Source: Streptomyces sp. TLI_053
GTDB lineage: Bacteria > Actinomycetota > Actinomycetes > Streptomycetales > Streptomycetaceae
Assembly (NCBI RefSeq): GCF_900105395.1
Contig: NZ_LT629775.1
Coordinates: 1,674,001-1,738,000 of the forward strand
Reading direction: 5' to 3'
Length of the DNA stretch: 64,000 nt
The translations under genes and the position numbers were made by a program. Shown here piece by piece: positions 34,824 through 43,194 of this stretch (the stretch's first letter is position 1; every line of letters begins with the position of its first letter). A model generated the notes under the pieces. It was not told where the DNA came from. It did not search any database and was given only the letters and a program-made list of their open reading frames with translations.

Positions 34824-34953
34824 TGCGACAGTGCAGTTCACGGCGATGCCGGACGACTCGTCCGCCGCCGGTCCGGCGCCGCACCCGGCGCTCCGCGGAG
34901 CCCCGCCCCCTCGGCACCGGACCGAACCGCTCCCAGCCCCACCGGAGTCCACC

Positions 34954-36120
34954 GTGTCCCACTCCCCCCTCGCCCGTCGTACCGTGCTGCGTTCGCTCGC
35001 CGGCGCCGGCCTGATCGCGCTCGGCGCGTCCGGCTGCGCCGCCGTGGACGACCTGACCGACCCGGCCGAACCCTCCTCCTCCGCCGGGAACCCGACCGGA
35101 GGCACCTCCGGAGCGGGGCGCCGGCTCGGCGCCGAATGGGAGAAGCACGAGCGGACGATGATGTCCTGGCCCGCCTCCGAGGACGTCTGGGGCGAGCAGC
35201 TCGCCGCCGTCCGCAAGGACATCGCCGAGGTGGCCCGGGCCGTCGGCGAGCGCGAGCCGGTGGTCCTGCTGGTCCGGCCCGGCCAGGAGTCCTCGGCCCG
35301 CAACGCCTGCGGCTCCGACGTCGAACTGCTCACCGTCCCGGTCGACGACCTGTGGGCGCGCGACACCGTGCCGGTGTTCGTCGAGGAGGGCGGAAAGGTC
35401 AAGGGCGTCGACTTCAACTTCAACGGCTGGGGCCGCAAGCAGCAGCACGGCAACGACGCCAAGGTGGCCCGGGGCGTCCTGTCGCAGTACGGGATCGAGC
35501 GGGTGGAGACCCGGCTGGTCGCCGAGGGCGGCTCCTTCGAGAGCGACGGCCGGGGCACCCTCCTGATCACCGAGAGCTCGATCGTCAACGACAACCGCAA
35601 CCCCGGGACGGGCCGCGACCGGATCGAGGCCGAGCTCAAGCAGCTCCTCGGCGTCACCAAGGTGATCTGGCTGGCCGGCGTCAAGGGCAAAGACATCACC
35701 GACGCCCACGTCGACTGCCTGGTCCGCTTCGCCGCCCCCGGCGTCGTCCTGCTCGACCGGGCCTTCCCCGGCACCCCGCCGGACGTCTGGTCCCGCTCCG
35801 CCGACCAGGCCCGCTCCGTGCTCGACGGGGCCACCGACGCCACCGGCGCCCGGCTCAAGGTCGTCGAACTCCAGCAGCCCGACCCCGACAAGATCACCGG
35901 ACGCGGCGACGCCTTCGTGTCCTCCTACATGAACTTCTACCTCGGCAACAAGGGCGTCTACCTGCCCCTGTTCGGGGACCCCCGGGCCGACGACCACGCC
36001 CACGACGTCTTCCGGGAGCACTTCCCCGGGCGCGAGATCGTGCCGCTCCAGATCGACACCATCGCCGGTGGCGGCGGCGGCATCCACTGCGCCACCCACG
36101 ACATCCCCGCCGCCGGCTGA
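34954..36120 (+). CDS. Deiminase-family protein 7, Tat lipoprotein, near-copy of protein 2
   Basis: A 388-residue deiminase-family protein. The GTG start is chosen because GGAG lies seven bases upstream and it gives a clean signal: ARRTVLRSLAGAGLIALGAS with lipobox ASGC (Cys28). An upstream in-frame ATG (34846) would put 36 residues before the twin arginines. Motifs: DDLWARDTVPVF, FNFNGWGRKQQHGNDAKVAR, AEGGSFESDGRGT, TDAHVDCLVRF and GGGGIHC with Cys379. It matches protein 2 along the whole enzyme domain, and even the 11 bases after the stop (CCGACCGTCC) agree. The linker after the lipid Cys is shorter (~30 residues). The perfect operator lies upstream. Gene duplication followed by partial conversion is likely. 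Confidence 0.88.
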   Translation: MSHSPLARRTVLRSLAGAGLIALGASGCAAVDDLTDPAEPSSSAGNPTGGTSGAGRRLGAEWEKHERTMMSWPASEDVWGEQLAAVRKDIAEVARAVGEREPVVLLVRPGQESSARNACGSDVELLTVPVDDLWARDTVPVFVEEGGKVKGVDFNFNGWGRKQQHGNDAKVARGVLSQYGIERVETRLVAEGGSFESDGRGTLLITESSIVNDNRNPGTGRDRIEAELKQLLGVTKVIWLAGVKGKDITDAHVDCLVRFAAPGVVLLDRAFPGTPPDVWSRSADQARSVLDGATDATGARLKVVELQQPDPDKITGRGDAFVSSYMNFYLGNKGVYLPLFGDPRADDHAHDVFREHFPGREIVPLQIDTIAGGGGGIHCATHDIPAAG

Positions 36121-36339
36121 CCGACCGTCCGACACCGGCCACCGCGACCGGCTCCGGACCTCTCCGCACCGGCGCCGACCAGGACAGACACGTCATGCAG
36201 TCAGATGACTGATGCGCCCACGCTTTCCCCTCCCGCAGGCTGATCGTGCGGCGGGCCCCAGGACGGGACCCGCCGCCGATGCGCACTGTCAACCAGCCCG
36301 GGTCGAGGACCCGGGCGGTCCTGGAAAGCGAGTTCCACC

Positions 36340-36789
36340 GTGGCCCTGAAGTCGTTCAAGTCGGCTGCCACCGTCGTCGCGGGCGCGGTCGCCGGAGCGG
36401 TCATGCTGCTCACGGCGACCCCGGCCTCCGCGGCCAATCCCCCGTACGACGGCTGCCCCGCCTGGGCGCTCTGCCTGTACCAGAACGGCGGCGGCCTGGG
36501 CTCCAAGGCGATCGTCGTCCCGCCGTCGGCCGGCGGCGGCACCGAGATCGTGCGCCTCACCAAGGTCCACTTCCTCAACGGCGACCTGGCCAACGACCAG
36601 GTGTCGTCCTGGATCAACAACTCCCAGTGCCAGATCGAGTTCTGGGACGACGCCTACGGCGAGCTGCACCCGTCCCAGATCGACTTCGCCTCCTCGTGGA
36701 GCTGGGGCGCCAAGGGCGACTACAACGCCGGCACCAGCACCTACTACAACAACGACCGGATCTCCGGCCTGCGCTTCTACTGCCCGTAA
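36340..36789 (+). CDS. Small secreted protein, peptidase-inhibitor I36-like
   Basis: A 149-residue protein with GTG start and a Sec signal (VAGAVAGAVMLLTATPASA-A). The mature ~115 residues begin PPYDGCPAWALCLYQNGGGLG, the C-x5-C-L-(Y/F)-x-(D/N/G) pattern of the I36 (SMPI-like) inhibitor family, with two further Cys (NSQCQ and FYCP). Aromatic and Asn content is high. Members include metalloproteinase inhibitors, but many homologues are untested. It sits alone between deiminase gene 7 and the giant three-domain protein, with a terminator hairpin after it. Confidence 0.7.
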   Translation: MALKSFKSAATVVAGAVAGAVMLLTATPASAANPPYDGCPAWALCLYQNGGGLGSKAIVVPPSAGGGTEIVRLTKVHFLNGDLANDQVSSWINNSQCQIEFWDDAYGELHPSQIDFASSWSWGAKGDYNAGTSTYYNNDRISGLRFYCP

Positions 36790-36829
36790 CGACTCCGGCG
36801 CACCCGGCGCTCCGGCGCCGTTCGCCCCG

Positions 36830-36862
36830 ACGCCCCCGGCTCCCGCACGGTGCCGGGGGCGT
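36830..36862 (+). terminator. Terminator after the I36-like gene
   Basis: ACGCCCCCGGC (36830-36840) and GCCGGGGGCGT (36852-36862) form a perfect 11-bp stem, 41 bases after the stop. Confidence 0.75.
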
Positions 36863-36927
36863 TCCGGCGCGGTCTCCCGGCCCCTCTCCCCGGCCGGGAA
36901 CACCACCTCGACACGGAACGAGATCCG

Positions 36928-39900
36928 ATGACTCGCCTACGACCGGCGGCAGCGCTGCTCTCCGGCCTGCTGCTCTCCCTCACCCTGCCCGCCCTCTCCG
37001 CCACCGCCCCCGCCACGGCGGCCGACACCGCGGCGGCCCCCGTCGCCGCGGTCACGGCCGGCCCCGGCGCCGAGGGCCCGGACCTGAGCTCCGCCAACCG
37101 GACCGGCCCGCCCCCCGGCATGCCGGACTGGTCCCGGGCCGGCTACCGGGGCGGTCTGCCGCTGCCCGACGACGGCAGCCTGACCGACGACCCCGCCTGC
37201 CGGATCACCCCGGACCGGCTGGCCTCCCAGTACGCCGTCCGGCCGAACGACGGCGTCGACGACACCACCGGCCTCCAGCGCGCCGTCGACGACGTCAAGT
37301 CCGCCTGTTCACCGGGCGCCAACTTCGACCGGCTCTCGCTGATCTCCCTGCCTGCCGGCCGGATCGACCTCTCCCGGCAGATCTACGTCGACGCCGACTA
37401 CCTGGTCCTGCGCGGCCAGGGCTCCGGCGACGGCGGCACCCGCCTGGTGTTCCGGCCCGACGTCAACACCCGCTACGACACCCTGGTCAACGGCCGCTGG
37501 GACCAGGACAGCATGAAGGCCGGCAGCGGCAGCGACGTCGGCACCGGCGGCTGGATCTGGCCGGGCCGGGGCCTGTTCCGGGTCCAGACCCGCGACATCG
37601 CCGAGCGCTACCAGGACGACTGGGCCGCCGCCCCGGCGAACCGCAAGGACATCTTCGAGGGCAGCGTCAACCAGCACTGGGCCTCCGGCATCAAGGTCGC
37701 CGCCCAGGCCGCCGACCCCGGCTGGGCCGGCCGGCAGGGCCAGAACCTGGTGCAGCTGGACGCCAAGGCCGACATGAAGAAGTTCTCCCTCGGCGGCTAC
37801 GTCTGGGTCGGCGCGGCCAACAGCGTCAAGTTCTACGAGCAGCAGGGCGTCTCCGACCGCAGCCAGATGGACAACCTGCACATGCGGCAGCAGATGTTCC
37901 GGCTCACCGCGGTCGACGCCGCGGCGAAGACGGTCACCCTGGACCGCCCGCTGGAGTGGGACCTCCCGGTCGACTCCGTCTCCGACGGCTCGGCCCCGCT
38001 CGGGGACAAGCCGTACGCCAGCAAGGTCACCCCGCTGAAGGTGGTCCAGGGCGTCGGCTTCGAGAACTTCGCCTTCACCCAGGACATGACCGGCCTGCCC
38101 AAGCTCGGCGGCGGCAGCTACAACCTCACCCCCGCCCAGGCCGTGCACAACTACGGCAACATGGCGCCCGAGTACGCGATGCACGGCATCGTCTTCAAGT
38201 GGGCCGCCAACGACTGGGCGCGCGGGCTGAAGGCCGAGATGACCGGCTCGCACCCGGTCGTCACCGAGGACGCCCGCAACCTCCAGATCGAGCGCAACAG
38301 CTTCGACGGCGCCTGGAACAAGGGCAAGGGTGGCAACGGCTACCTGCGCGGCAGCCGGGTCTGGGACTCCCTCTACGCCTACAACCTCAGCCGCAACCTG
38401 CGCCACTTCACCTTCCAGTGGTCGGCCAGCGGCAACGTCGCCTTCCGCAACGACCTCGACTCGGACCTCAACCTGCACGGCGGGTGGGAGCACAACAACC
38501 TGTTCGAGCAGAACACCCTGCGCGTCCCGTACGAGCACCGCTCGGGCAGCTGCGAGACCAACTGCGGCGGCGAGGGCGGCGAGATCGACGAGGGGACGTG
38601 GTACCCGATCTGGTGGGCGGCCGGCCCCAAGGCGGTCAAGTGGTCCGGCTCCTCCGGCCCGCAGAACGTCTTCTACAACAACACCATGGTCAAGCAGACC
38701 ACCCCCGGCGGCGCCTACCTGCCGTACGCGCCGTACGGCAACCAGACCGGCACCGCCTACCAGTTCGGCTCCGCCAACGGCGCGCCGGGCCGGTTCCAGC
38801 CGCTGGCCCAGGGCGGCCAGGCCATCCCCGACTGGGGCGGCCGGGAGACCCTCGACTACAGCGGTCAGGGTGTCGTCCCCACCGACGTCGGCAAGCGGCC
38901 CTCGCTGTTCCTCCAGGACACCGGCGGACTCGACCCGCGCGACAACCACACCCGCCGCGTCGCCACCTGGAACATGCAGGGCGCGCTGACCCCCGAGGGC
39001 AACGGCAGCCGCTACACCAACGACCTGCCCCGGCTGTACGGCACCAGCCAGCTCGACGGCCGGGCCGACATCATCGCCCTCCAGGAGGCCGGCGCCCCGC
39101 CCGGCGGCGCGACCTTCCTCCAGGAGATCCACACCGCCAACACCCAGTACGTCGACAACCTCGGCTTCACCGTCCCGGTCCGGGAGTACCGCCTCGGCGG
39201 CGCGAGCCGGCCCACCGGCTACCTGTACTGGCTGCGCACCGACACCAGCAACAACCAGTTCGGCCGGGTCAATCTCGCCGTGTTCAGCCGCACCCGGGTC
39301 CCGGCGAACGGCGTGTTCACCACCCGCGAGGCCGTCATCGCCGACAACTGGGACTCCCGGCCCGCGCTCGGCGTCAACGTCGACGGCGTCGTCTACTTCT
39401 CGGTGCACGGCAGCTCCGGGAGCTCCGGCAGCGACGACCCGCAGCTGCTGAACATCATCCGGGACCGGATGACCACCGCCGGCCTGCCCTGGATCGCCCT
39501 GGGCGACTGGAACCGCGCCCCGGACAGCCTCCAGGCCGCGGTCGGCGACGAGTTCACCGTCCAGGCCACCAACCTGCCGACCCACCCGGTGGACCGGATC
39601 GCCAACGGCACCCGTCGGACCCTCGACTACGCGGTCGTCCCGACCGCCCAGGCGGAGGCGGCCGTCACCGGGGTCCAGCGGCTGGCTCTCGACTCCGCCG
39701 ACCACTACCCGGTCGCGTACGCCCTGGCCGGTCTGCCCAACCCGCCGGCGGCGGGCGGGGTGGTCGCACCGGCCAGGCCGAACCAGATCTTCCTGCGCAG
39801 CGCCGCCACCACCAATGTGGTCGGCCCGGTCAACGCGACGAACCACGCACTCAACGACCAGCCGCTGAGCCGGACCAACTCCGCCTCCCAGGTGTTCAGC

Positions 39901-40653
39901 CTCACCGACGACCCCGAACACCCGGGCTACTTCCGGCTGTTCCACCCGCACGCACCCTTCGCGGGCCGCTACCTGGGCCAGGAGGGCGGCGCCCGCGACG
40001 CCCGGACGGTGCTGTGGGCGAGCGCGGCCCTGGACCAGCTCTGGGCCCGCGCCTACCAGGGCGACGGCACGTACACCCTGGTCAACTACGTCACCGGCCA
40101 GTTCCTCACCGACCTCGGCCCCGGCCAGGGCATCGTCGCCCGGGACTGGAACGGCTCCGCCAATCAGCGCTGGTTCCTCCAGGACGTCCAGGAGGGCACC
40201 AACCTCACCGAGATCGTCGCGACCGACTCCGGCGGCTCCGGCTCGGCCCTCACCGTGGACGACCTGGAGACGGCGCCCCACCCGGTCTTCCTGGCCCCCG
40301 ACGCGCACGGGTCCACCCAGCAGTTCGGCACCATCTCGGCCGGGCCCAGCGGGAGTTCCTCCAACTGCTTCTACCTGGTACAGGGCAACCAGTACGTCAA
40401 CTCGACGTACGCCCACCCGGGTCTCCCGCAGAACGGCGACTTCGTCTCCATGGGCGCCTTCCGCCCCAACGACGACGGCTACCTGTGGTGCCGGACCGAC
40501 GACGGCCCGAACGGGACGCTGCTGTCCAACTTCTCCAGCCCCTACGAGCACCTCGACCTGACCCGCAGCACCACGGTCGACACGGTCACCATCACCCGCC
40601 CCGGCACCGGCACCGCCCGCCTGCACTGGCTCTTCCGCACCGCCAGCCAGTGA
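36928..40653 (+). CDS. Secreted three-domain protein: beta-helix, CdtB-like nuclease, ricin/CDT-type lectin
   Basis: A 1,241-residue exported protein (signal with LLLSLTLPALSATAPATAA). Residues ~60-650 look like a pectate-lyase-type parallel beta-helix (NDGVDDTTGLQRAVDDVK, then LPAGRIDLSRQIYV, LVLRGQGSG). Residues ~675-935 match the DNase I-like fold of CdtB: ATWNMQGAL, LQEAG (Glu720), SVHGSSGSSG (His827), LGDWNRAPDSL (Asp860, Asn862), RRTLDYAVVP and ADHYPVAY (Asp925, His926), i.e. all expected catalytic positions. Residues ~945-1241 resemble a ricin-type beta-trefoil lectin as in CdtA/CdtC (FRLFHPHAPFAGRYLGQEGG, QFLTDLGPG, QRWFLQDV). A nuclease acting on DNA or on phosphoinositides in a bound target is possible. 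I cannot tell toxin from extracellular scavenging enzyme. Confidence 0.8.
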   Translation: MTRLRPAAALLSGLLLSLTLPALSATAPATAADTAAAPVAAVTAGPGAEGPDLSSANRTGPPPGMPDWSRAGYRGGLPLPDDGSLTDDPACRITPDRLASQYAVRPNDGVDDTTGLQRAVDDVKSACSPGANFDRLSLISLPAGRIDLSRQIYVDADYLVLRGQGSGDGGTRLVFRPDVNTRYDTLVNGRWDQDSMKAGSGSDVGTGGWIWPGRGLFRVQTRDIAERYQDDWAAAPANRKDIFEGSVNQHWASGIKVAAQAADPGWAGRQGQNLVQLDAKADMKKFSLGGYVWVGAANSVKFYEQQGVSDRSQMDNLHMRQQMFRLTAVDAAAKTVTLDRPLEWDLPVDSVSDGSAPLGDKPYASKVTPLKVVQGVGFENFAFTQDMTGLPKLGGGSYNLTPAQAVHNYGNMAPEYAMHGIVFKWAANDWARGLKAEMTGSHPVVTEDARNLQIERNSFDGAWNKGKGGNGYLRGSRVWDSLYAYNLSRNLRHFTFQWSASGNVAFRNDLDSDLNLHGGWEHNNLFEQNTLRVPYEHRSGSCETNCGGEGGEIDEGTWYPIWWAAGPKAVKWSGSSGPQNVFYNNTMVKQTTPGGAYLPYAPYGNQTGTAYQFGSANGAPGRFQPLAQGGQAIPDWGGRETLDYSGQGVVPTDVGKRPSLFLQDTGGLDPRDNHTRRVATWNMQGALTPEGNGSRYTNDLPRLYGTSQLDGRADIIALQEAGAPPGGATFLQEIHTANTQYVDNLGFTVPVREYRLGGASRPTGYLYWLRTDTSNNQFGRVNLAVFSRTRVPANGVFTTREAVIADNWDSRPALGVNVDGVVYFSVHGSSGSSGSDDPQLLNIIRDRMTTAGLPWIALGDWNRAPDSLQAAVGDEFTVQATNLPTHPVDRIANGTRRTLDYAVVPTAQAEAAVTGVQRLALDSADHYPVAYALAGLPNPPAAGGVVAPARPNQIFLRSAATTNVVGPVNATNHALNDQPLSRTNSASQVFSLTDDPEHPGYFRLFHPHAPFAGRYLGQEGGARDARTVLWASAALDQLWARAYQGDGTYTLVNYVTGQFLTDLGPGQGIVARDWNGSANQRWFLQDVQEGTNLTEIVATDSGGSGSALTVDDLETAPHPVFLAPDAHGSTQQFGTISAGPSGSSSNCFYLVQGNQYVNSTYAHPGLPQNGDFVSMGAFRPNDDGYLWCRTDDGPNGTLLSNFSSPYEHLDLTRSTTVDTVTITRPGTGTARLHWLFRTASQ

Positions 40654-40673
40654 CGGACGCGGCCTGACACGAA

Positions 40674-40716
40674 CGGCGGCCGCGGTACCCGGTCCTCCCG
40701 GGTACCGCGGCCGCCG
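40674..40716. terminator. Strong bidirectional terminator
   Basis: A perfect 19-bp stem (40674-40692 with 40698-40716, outer sequence CGGCGGCCGCGGTACCCGG) with a 5-nt loop lies between the convergent giant secreted protein and the LysR gene. Confidence 0.85.
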
Positions 40717-40737
40717 TGCGCGTTCCGCGGGCTCGCC

Positions 40738-41715
40738 CTACCCGTCGCCCCGCAGCGGGAGCAGCTCGGCGGCGCGTTCGGCGACCTCGAGGTGCAGCGC
40801 GTCGCGGACCGCCCGCACGGCCGGGTGGGTGACGGCCTCGCGGCGGACGGCCAGGGTGATCGGGAGCCGGATGTCGACCTCCCCGGGCAGCAGCCGCCGC
40901 AGCCCGGCCCGGTCCGCGAGGAAGGCCGGGAGCACGCCCACGCCGGTGCCCAGCCGGGTCGCCTCCACCTGGGCGAAGACGTTGGTGGAGGAGAACGCCG
41001 GTGTGCAGCCCGGCAGATGGCGTTCGATGTCGAGATCGCCGACCTGGAGCATCGACTCGATGTAGAAGACCAGCGGGTGCTCCCGCAGTTCGGCCACCGT
41101 GACCGGCGCCCCGCACCGGGCGAGGTACTCGTCACCGGCGTACAGGCCGAGCGCGTAGTCGGTGAGGTGCTCGGTCACCAGTCGGCTCCGGGGCGGCCGG
41201 CCGATCGTCAGGGCGAGGTCGAAACCCGCCGGGCGCAGCGGCAACTCCCGTGTCGCTGTGATGAGTTCGACCTGGAGCCGGGGGTGGCGGCGGCGTACCC
41301 GGGCCAGTGCCGGGGTGGCGAACAGGGTGCCGAAGCCGTCCGGGGCGCTCACCCGGACGGTGCCGTGCAGGGACGGCGGGTCCTGGCCGGACACCGCGTC
41401 CACGACCCGGACCAGGGCGTCCTCGATCGTGCGGGCGTTCTCGGCGACCGCCCGGCCGGCGTCCGTCAGCACCCAGCCCTCCGTGCCGCGTTCCATCAGC
41501 CGCACACCGAGGCTGCGTTCCAGCGCGGTGATCCGGCGGGACACCGTGGTGTGGTCCACGCCCAGCACGTCGGCGGCGCTCACCAGGCGCCCCGTGCGGG
41601 CGACGGCGAGCAGATGGCGCAGGTCGTCCGCACGCAGGTCGCGCGGCTCGGGCCCGCCGGGGCGCTCCGGGGCTGGGGCGTCCGGTCGGGGACGGGGTCG
41701 GGGACGGGGGCGCAT
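40738..41715 (-). CDS. LysR-family transcriptional regulator
   Basis: A 325-residue regulator. The N-terminal HTH (about residues 28-85) reads LRHLLAVARTGRLVSAADVLGVDHTTVSRRITALE, followed by a substrate-binding domain with the RPAGFDLALTIGRPP motif. The first ~25 residues (RPRPRPRPR) are low complexity, so the real start may be further in. It is divergent from the iron-type alcohol dehydrogenase gene, the usual arrangement for a LysR regulator and its target. Confidence 0.88.
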   Translation of the reverse strand: MRPRPRPRPRPDAPAPERPGGPEPRDLRADDLRHLLAVARTGRLVSAADVLGVDHTTVSRRITALERSLGVRLMERGTEGWVLTDAGRAVAENARTIEDALVRVVDAVSGQDPPSLHGTVRVSAPDGFGTLFATPALARVRRRHPRLQVELITATRELPLRPAGFDLALTIGRPPRSRLVTEHLTDYALGLYAGDEYLARCGAPVTVAELREHPLVFYIESMLQVGDLDIERHLPGCTPAFSSTNVFAQVEATRLGTGVGVLPAFLADRAGLRRLLPGEVDIRLPITLAVRREAVTHPAVRAVRDALHLEVAERAAELLPLRGDG

Positions 41716-41849
41716 CGGCGCAGCCTATCTGCATTTCCGCACACCGCGTCTGCGCGATTGGCCGTTGAACGCACACCGGACGCACGGCAGAGTCGGACCG
41801 GCCCGCCCGTGCCGGGGGCCACCGTCCTCCCACCGCCGAGGGGTTGCCC

Positions 41850-43010
41850 GTGGTTGCCAGTCTGTCCCTGCCCCGGATCCTGCGCATCGGCCGCGGCGCG
41901 GCCGAGGAACTGGGCGCCGTCGTCGCGGGCCTCGGTCTGCGGCGCCCGCTCCTGGTGACGGACGCGTTCCTGACCGGAACCGGCGCCGCCGAGCGCCTGT
42001 CGGGGATCCTGCGCGGCGCCGGGCTCGACCCCGCGCTGTTCGACGGCACCGTGCCCGATCCGACGACCGACTCCCTCGTGCCCGGCCTGGAGGCGCTGCA
42101 CGCGCACGGGGCGGACTCGGTGATCGGTTTCGGCGGCGGCAGCCCGATGGACACCGCCAAGGCCCTCGCCCTGCTGGGCGTGCGGGGCGGCGGGATGCGC
42201 GACTACCGGGCGCCGCACGTCAACCTCGGACCGGCCCTCCCCGTGATCGCCGTCCCCACCACCGCCGGCAGCGGCTCGGAGGCGACCCAGGTCACCGTCA
42301 TCACCGACAGCGCCACCGACGAGAAGATGATGTGCCTGGGCCCGGCGTTCCTGCCGATCGCCGCCGTCGTCGACATGGAACTGACGCTCACGATGCCGCC
42401 CCGGCTGACCGCCGACACCGGCGTCGACGCGCTCACCCACGCCGTCGAGGCGTACGTCAGCCGCAAGTCCGGGCCCTTCACCGACGGCCTGGCCCTGACC
42501 GCGATCGCCACCATCGGCCGGCATCTGCGCCGCGCCTACGCGGACGGTTCGGACGCCGAGGCACGGGAGGCGATGATGCTCGCCGCGACCCAGGCCGGCA
42601 TCGCCTTCTCCAACTCCAGCGTCGCCCTGGTGCACGGCATGAGCCGCCCGATCGGCGCCCACTTCCACGTCGCCCACGGCCTGTCCAACGCCATGCTGTT
42701 CCCGGCGGTGACCGCCTTCTCGGTGCACGCCGCACCCGAGCGATACGCCGACTGCGCCCGCGCCCTGGGCGTGGCGACCGGCGCCGACCCGGCGGCGACG
42801 GCCTCGGACAAGCTCGTCGACGCCCTGCACACGCTCTGCCGGGACCTGGACGTGCCCACCCCCCGCAGCTACGGCATCGACCGCACCGCCTGGACCGGAC
42901 TGACCCCGCTGATGGCCGAACAGGCCCTGGCCTCCGGCTCTCCCGCCAACAACCCGGCCGTCCCCACCGCCGCCCAGATCGAGGAGCTGTACACCCGCGT
43001 CTACGGGTGA
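41850..43010 (+). CDS. Iron-dependent alcohol dehydrogenase
   Basis: A 386-residue group III alcohol dehydrogenase. GTG 41850 is chosen because GAGGGG lies six bases upstream; TTG 41844 would overlap that site. The NAD(P)-binding motif is GFGGGSPMDTAKALA (about residue 90), followed by PTTAGSGSEATQV and metal ligands in DTGVDALTHAVEAYV, SNSSVALVHGMSRPIGAHFHVAHGLSN (Asp/His/His/His pattern). It would interconvert an alcohol and aldehyde with NAD(P)H. The divergent LysR gene probably regulates it. Confidence 0.9.
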   Translation: MVASLSLPRILRIGRGAAEELGAVVAGLGLRRPLLVTDAFLTGTGAAERLSGILRGAGLDPALFDGTVPDPTTDSLVPGLEALHAHGADSVIGFGGGSPMDTAKALALLGVRGGGMRDYRAPHVNLGPALPVIAVPTTAGSGSEATQVTVITDSATDEKMMCLGPAFLPIAAVVDMELTLTMPPRLTADTGVDALTHAVEAYVSRKSGPFTDGLALTAIATIGRHLRRAYADGSDAEAREAMMLAATQAGIAFSNSSVALVHGMSRPIGAHFHVAHGLSNAMLFPAVTAFSVHAAPERYADCARALGVATGADPAATASDKLVDALHTLCRDLDVPTPRSYGIDRTAWTGLTPLMAEQALASGSPANNPAVPTAAQIEELYTRVYG

Positions 43011-43031
43011 GCCCGCGGCCCGTTCCTCCCG

Positions 43032-43054
43032 GCCGCGCCCACGCCGGGCGCGGC
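43032..43054 (+). terminator. Terminator after alcohol dehydrogenase
   Basis: GCCGCGCCC (43032-43040) and GGGCGCGGC (43046-43054) form a perfect 9-bp stem with a 5-nt loop, 21 bases after the stop. Confidence 0.65.
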
Positions 43055-43194
43055 TCCCGCGGGCGCGCACCCGCGCGGGCGGCCGGCCTTCCCGGACTGA
43101 ACCGCCGTACCGGCCAGGCCCGTTCCCCTGCTCGACGGCAACCGGCCGGCCGGGTCCGCGGGATCCGGCACGGCGGGCAAGGGAGGGCACGGCC

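Noticed and set aside
32089..34953. Very long plus-strand frame joining the TetR, kinase and deiminase 7 regions
   Set aside because: Only its last part is a real gene; upstream it reads TetR and kinase DNA in another frame and gives Arg/Pro/Gly-rich nonsense.
37309..40626. 1,105-codon minus-strand frame opposite the giant secreted protein
   Set aside because: High GC makes long antisense frames common; the plus strand has the signal peptide, catalytic motifs and natural codon use.
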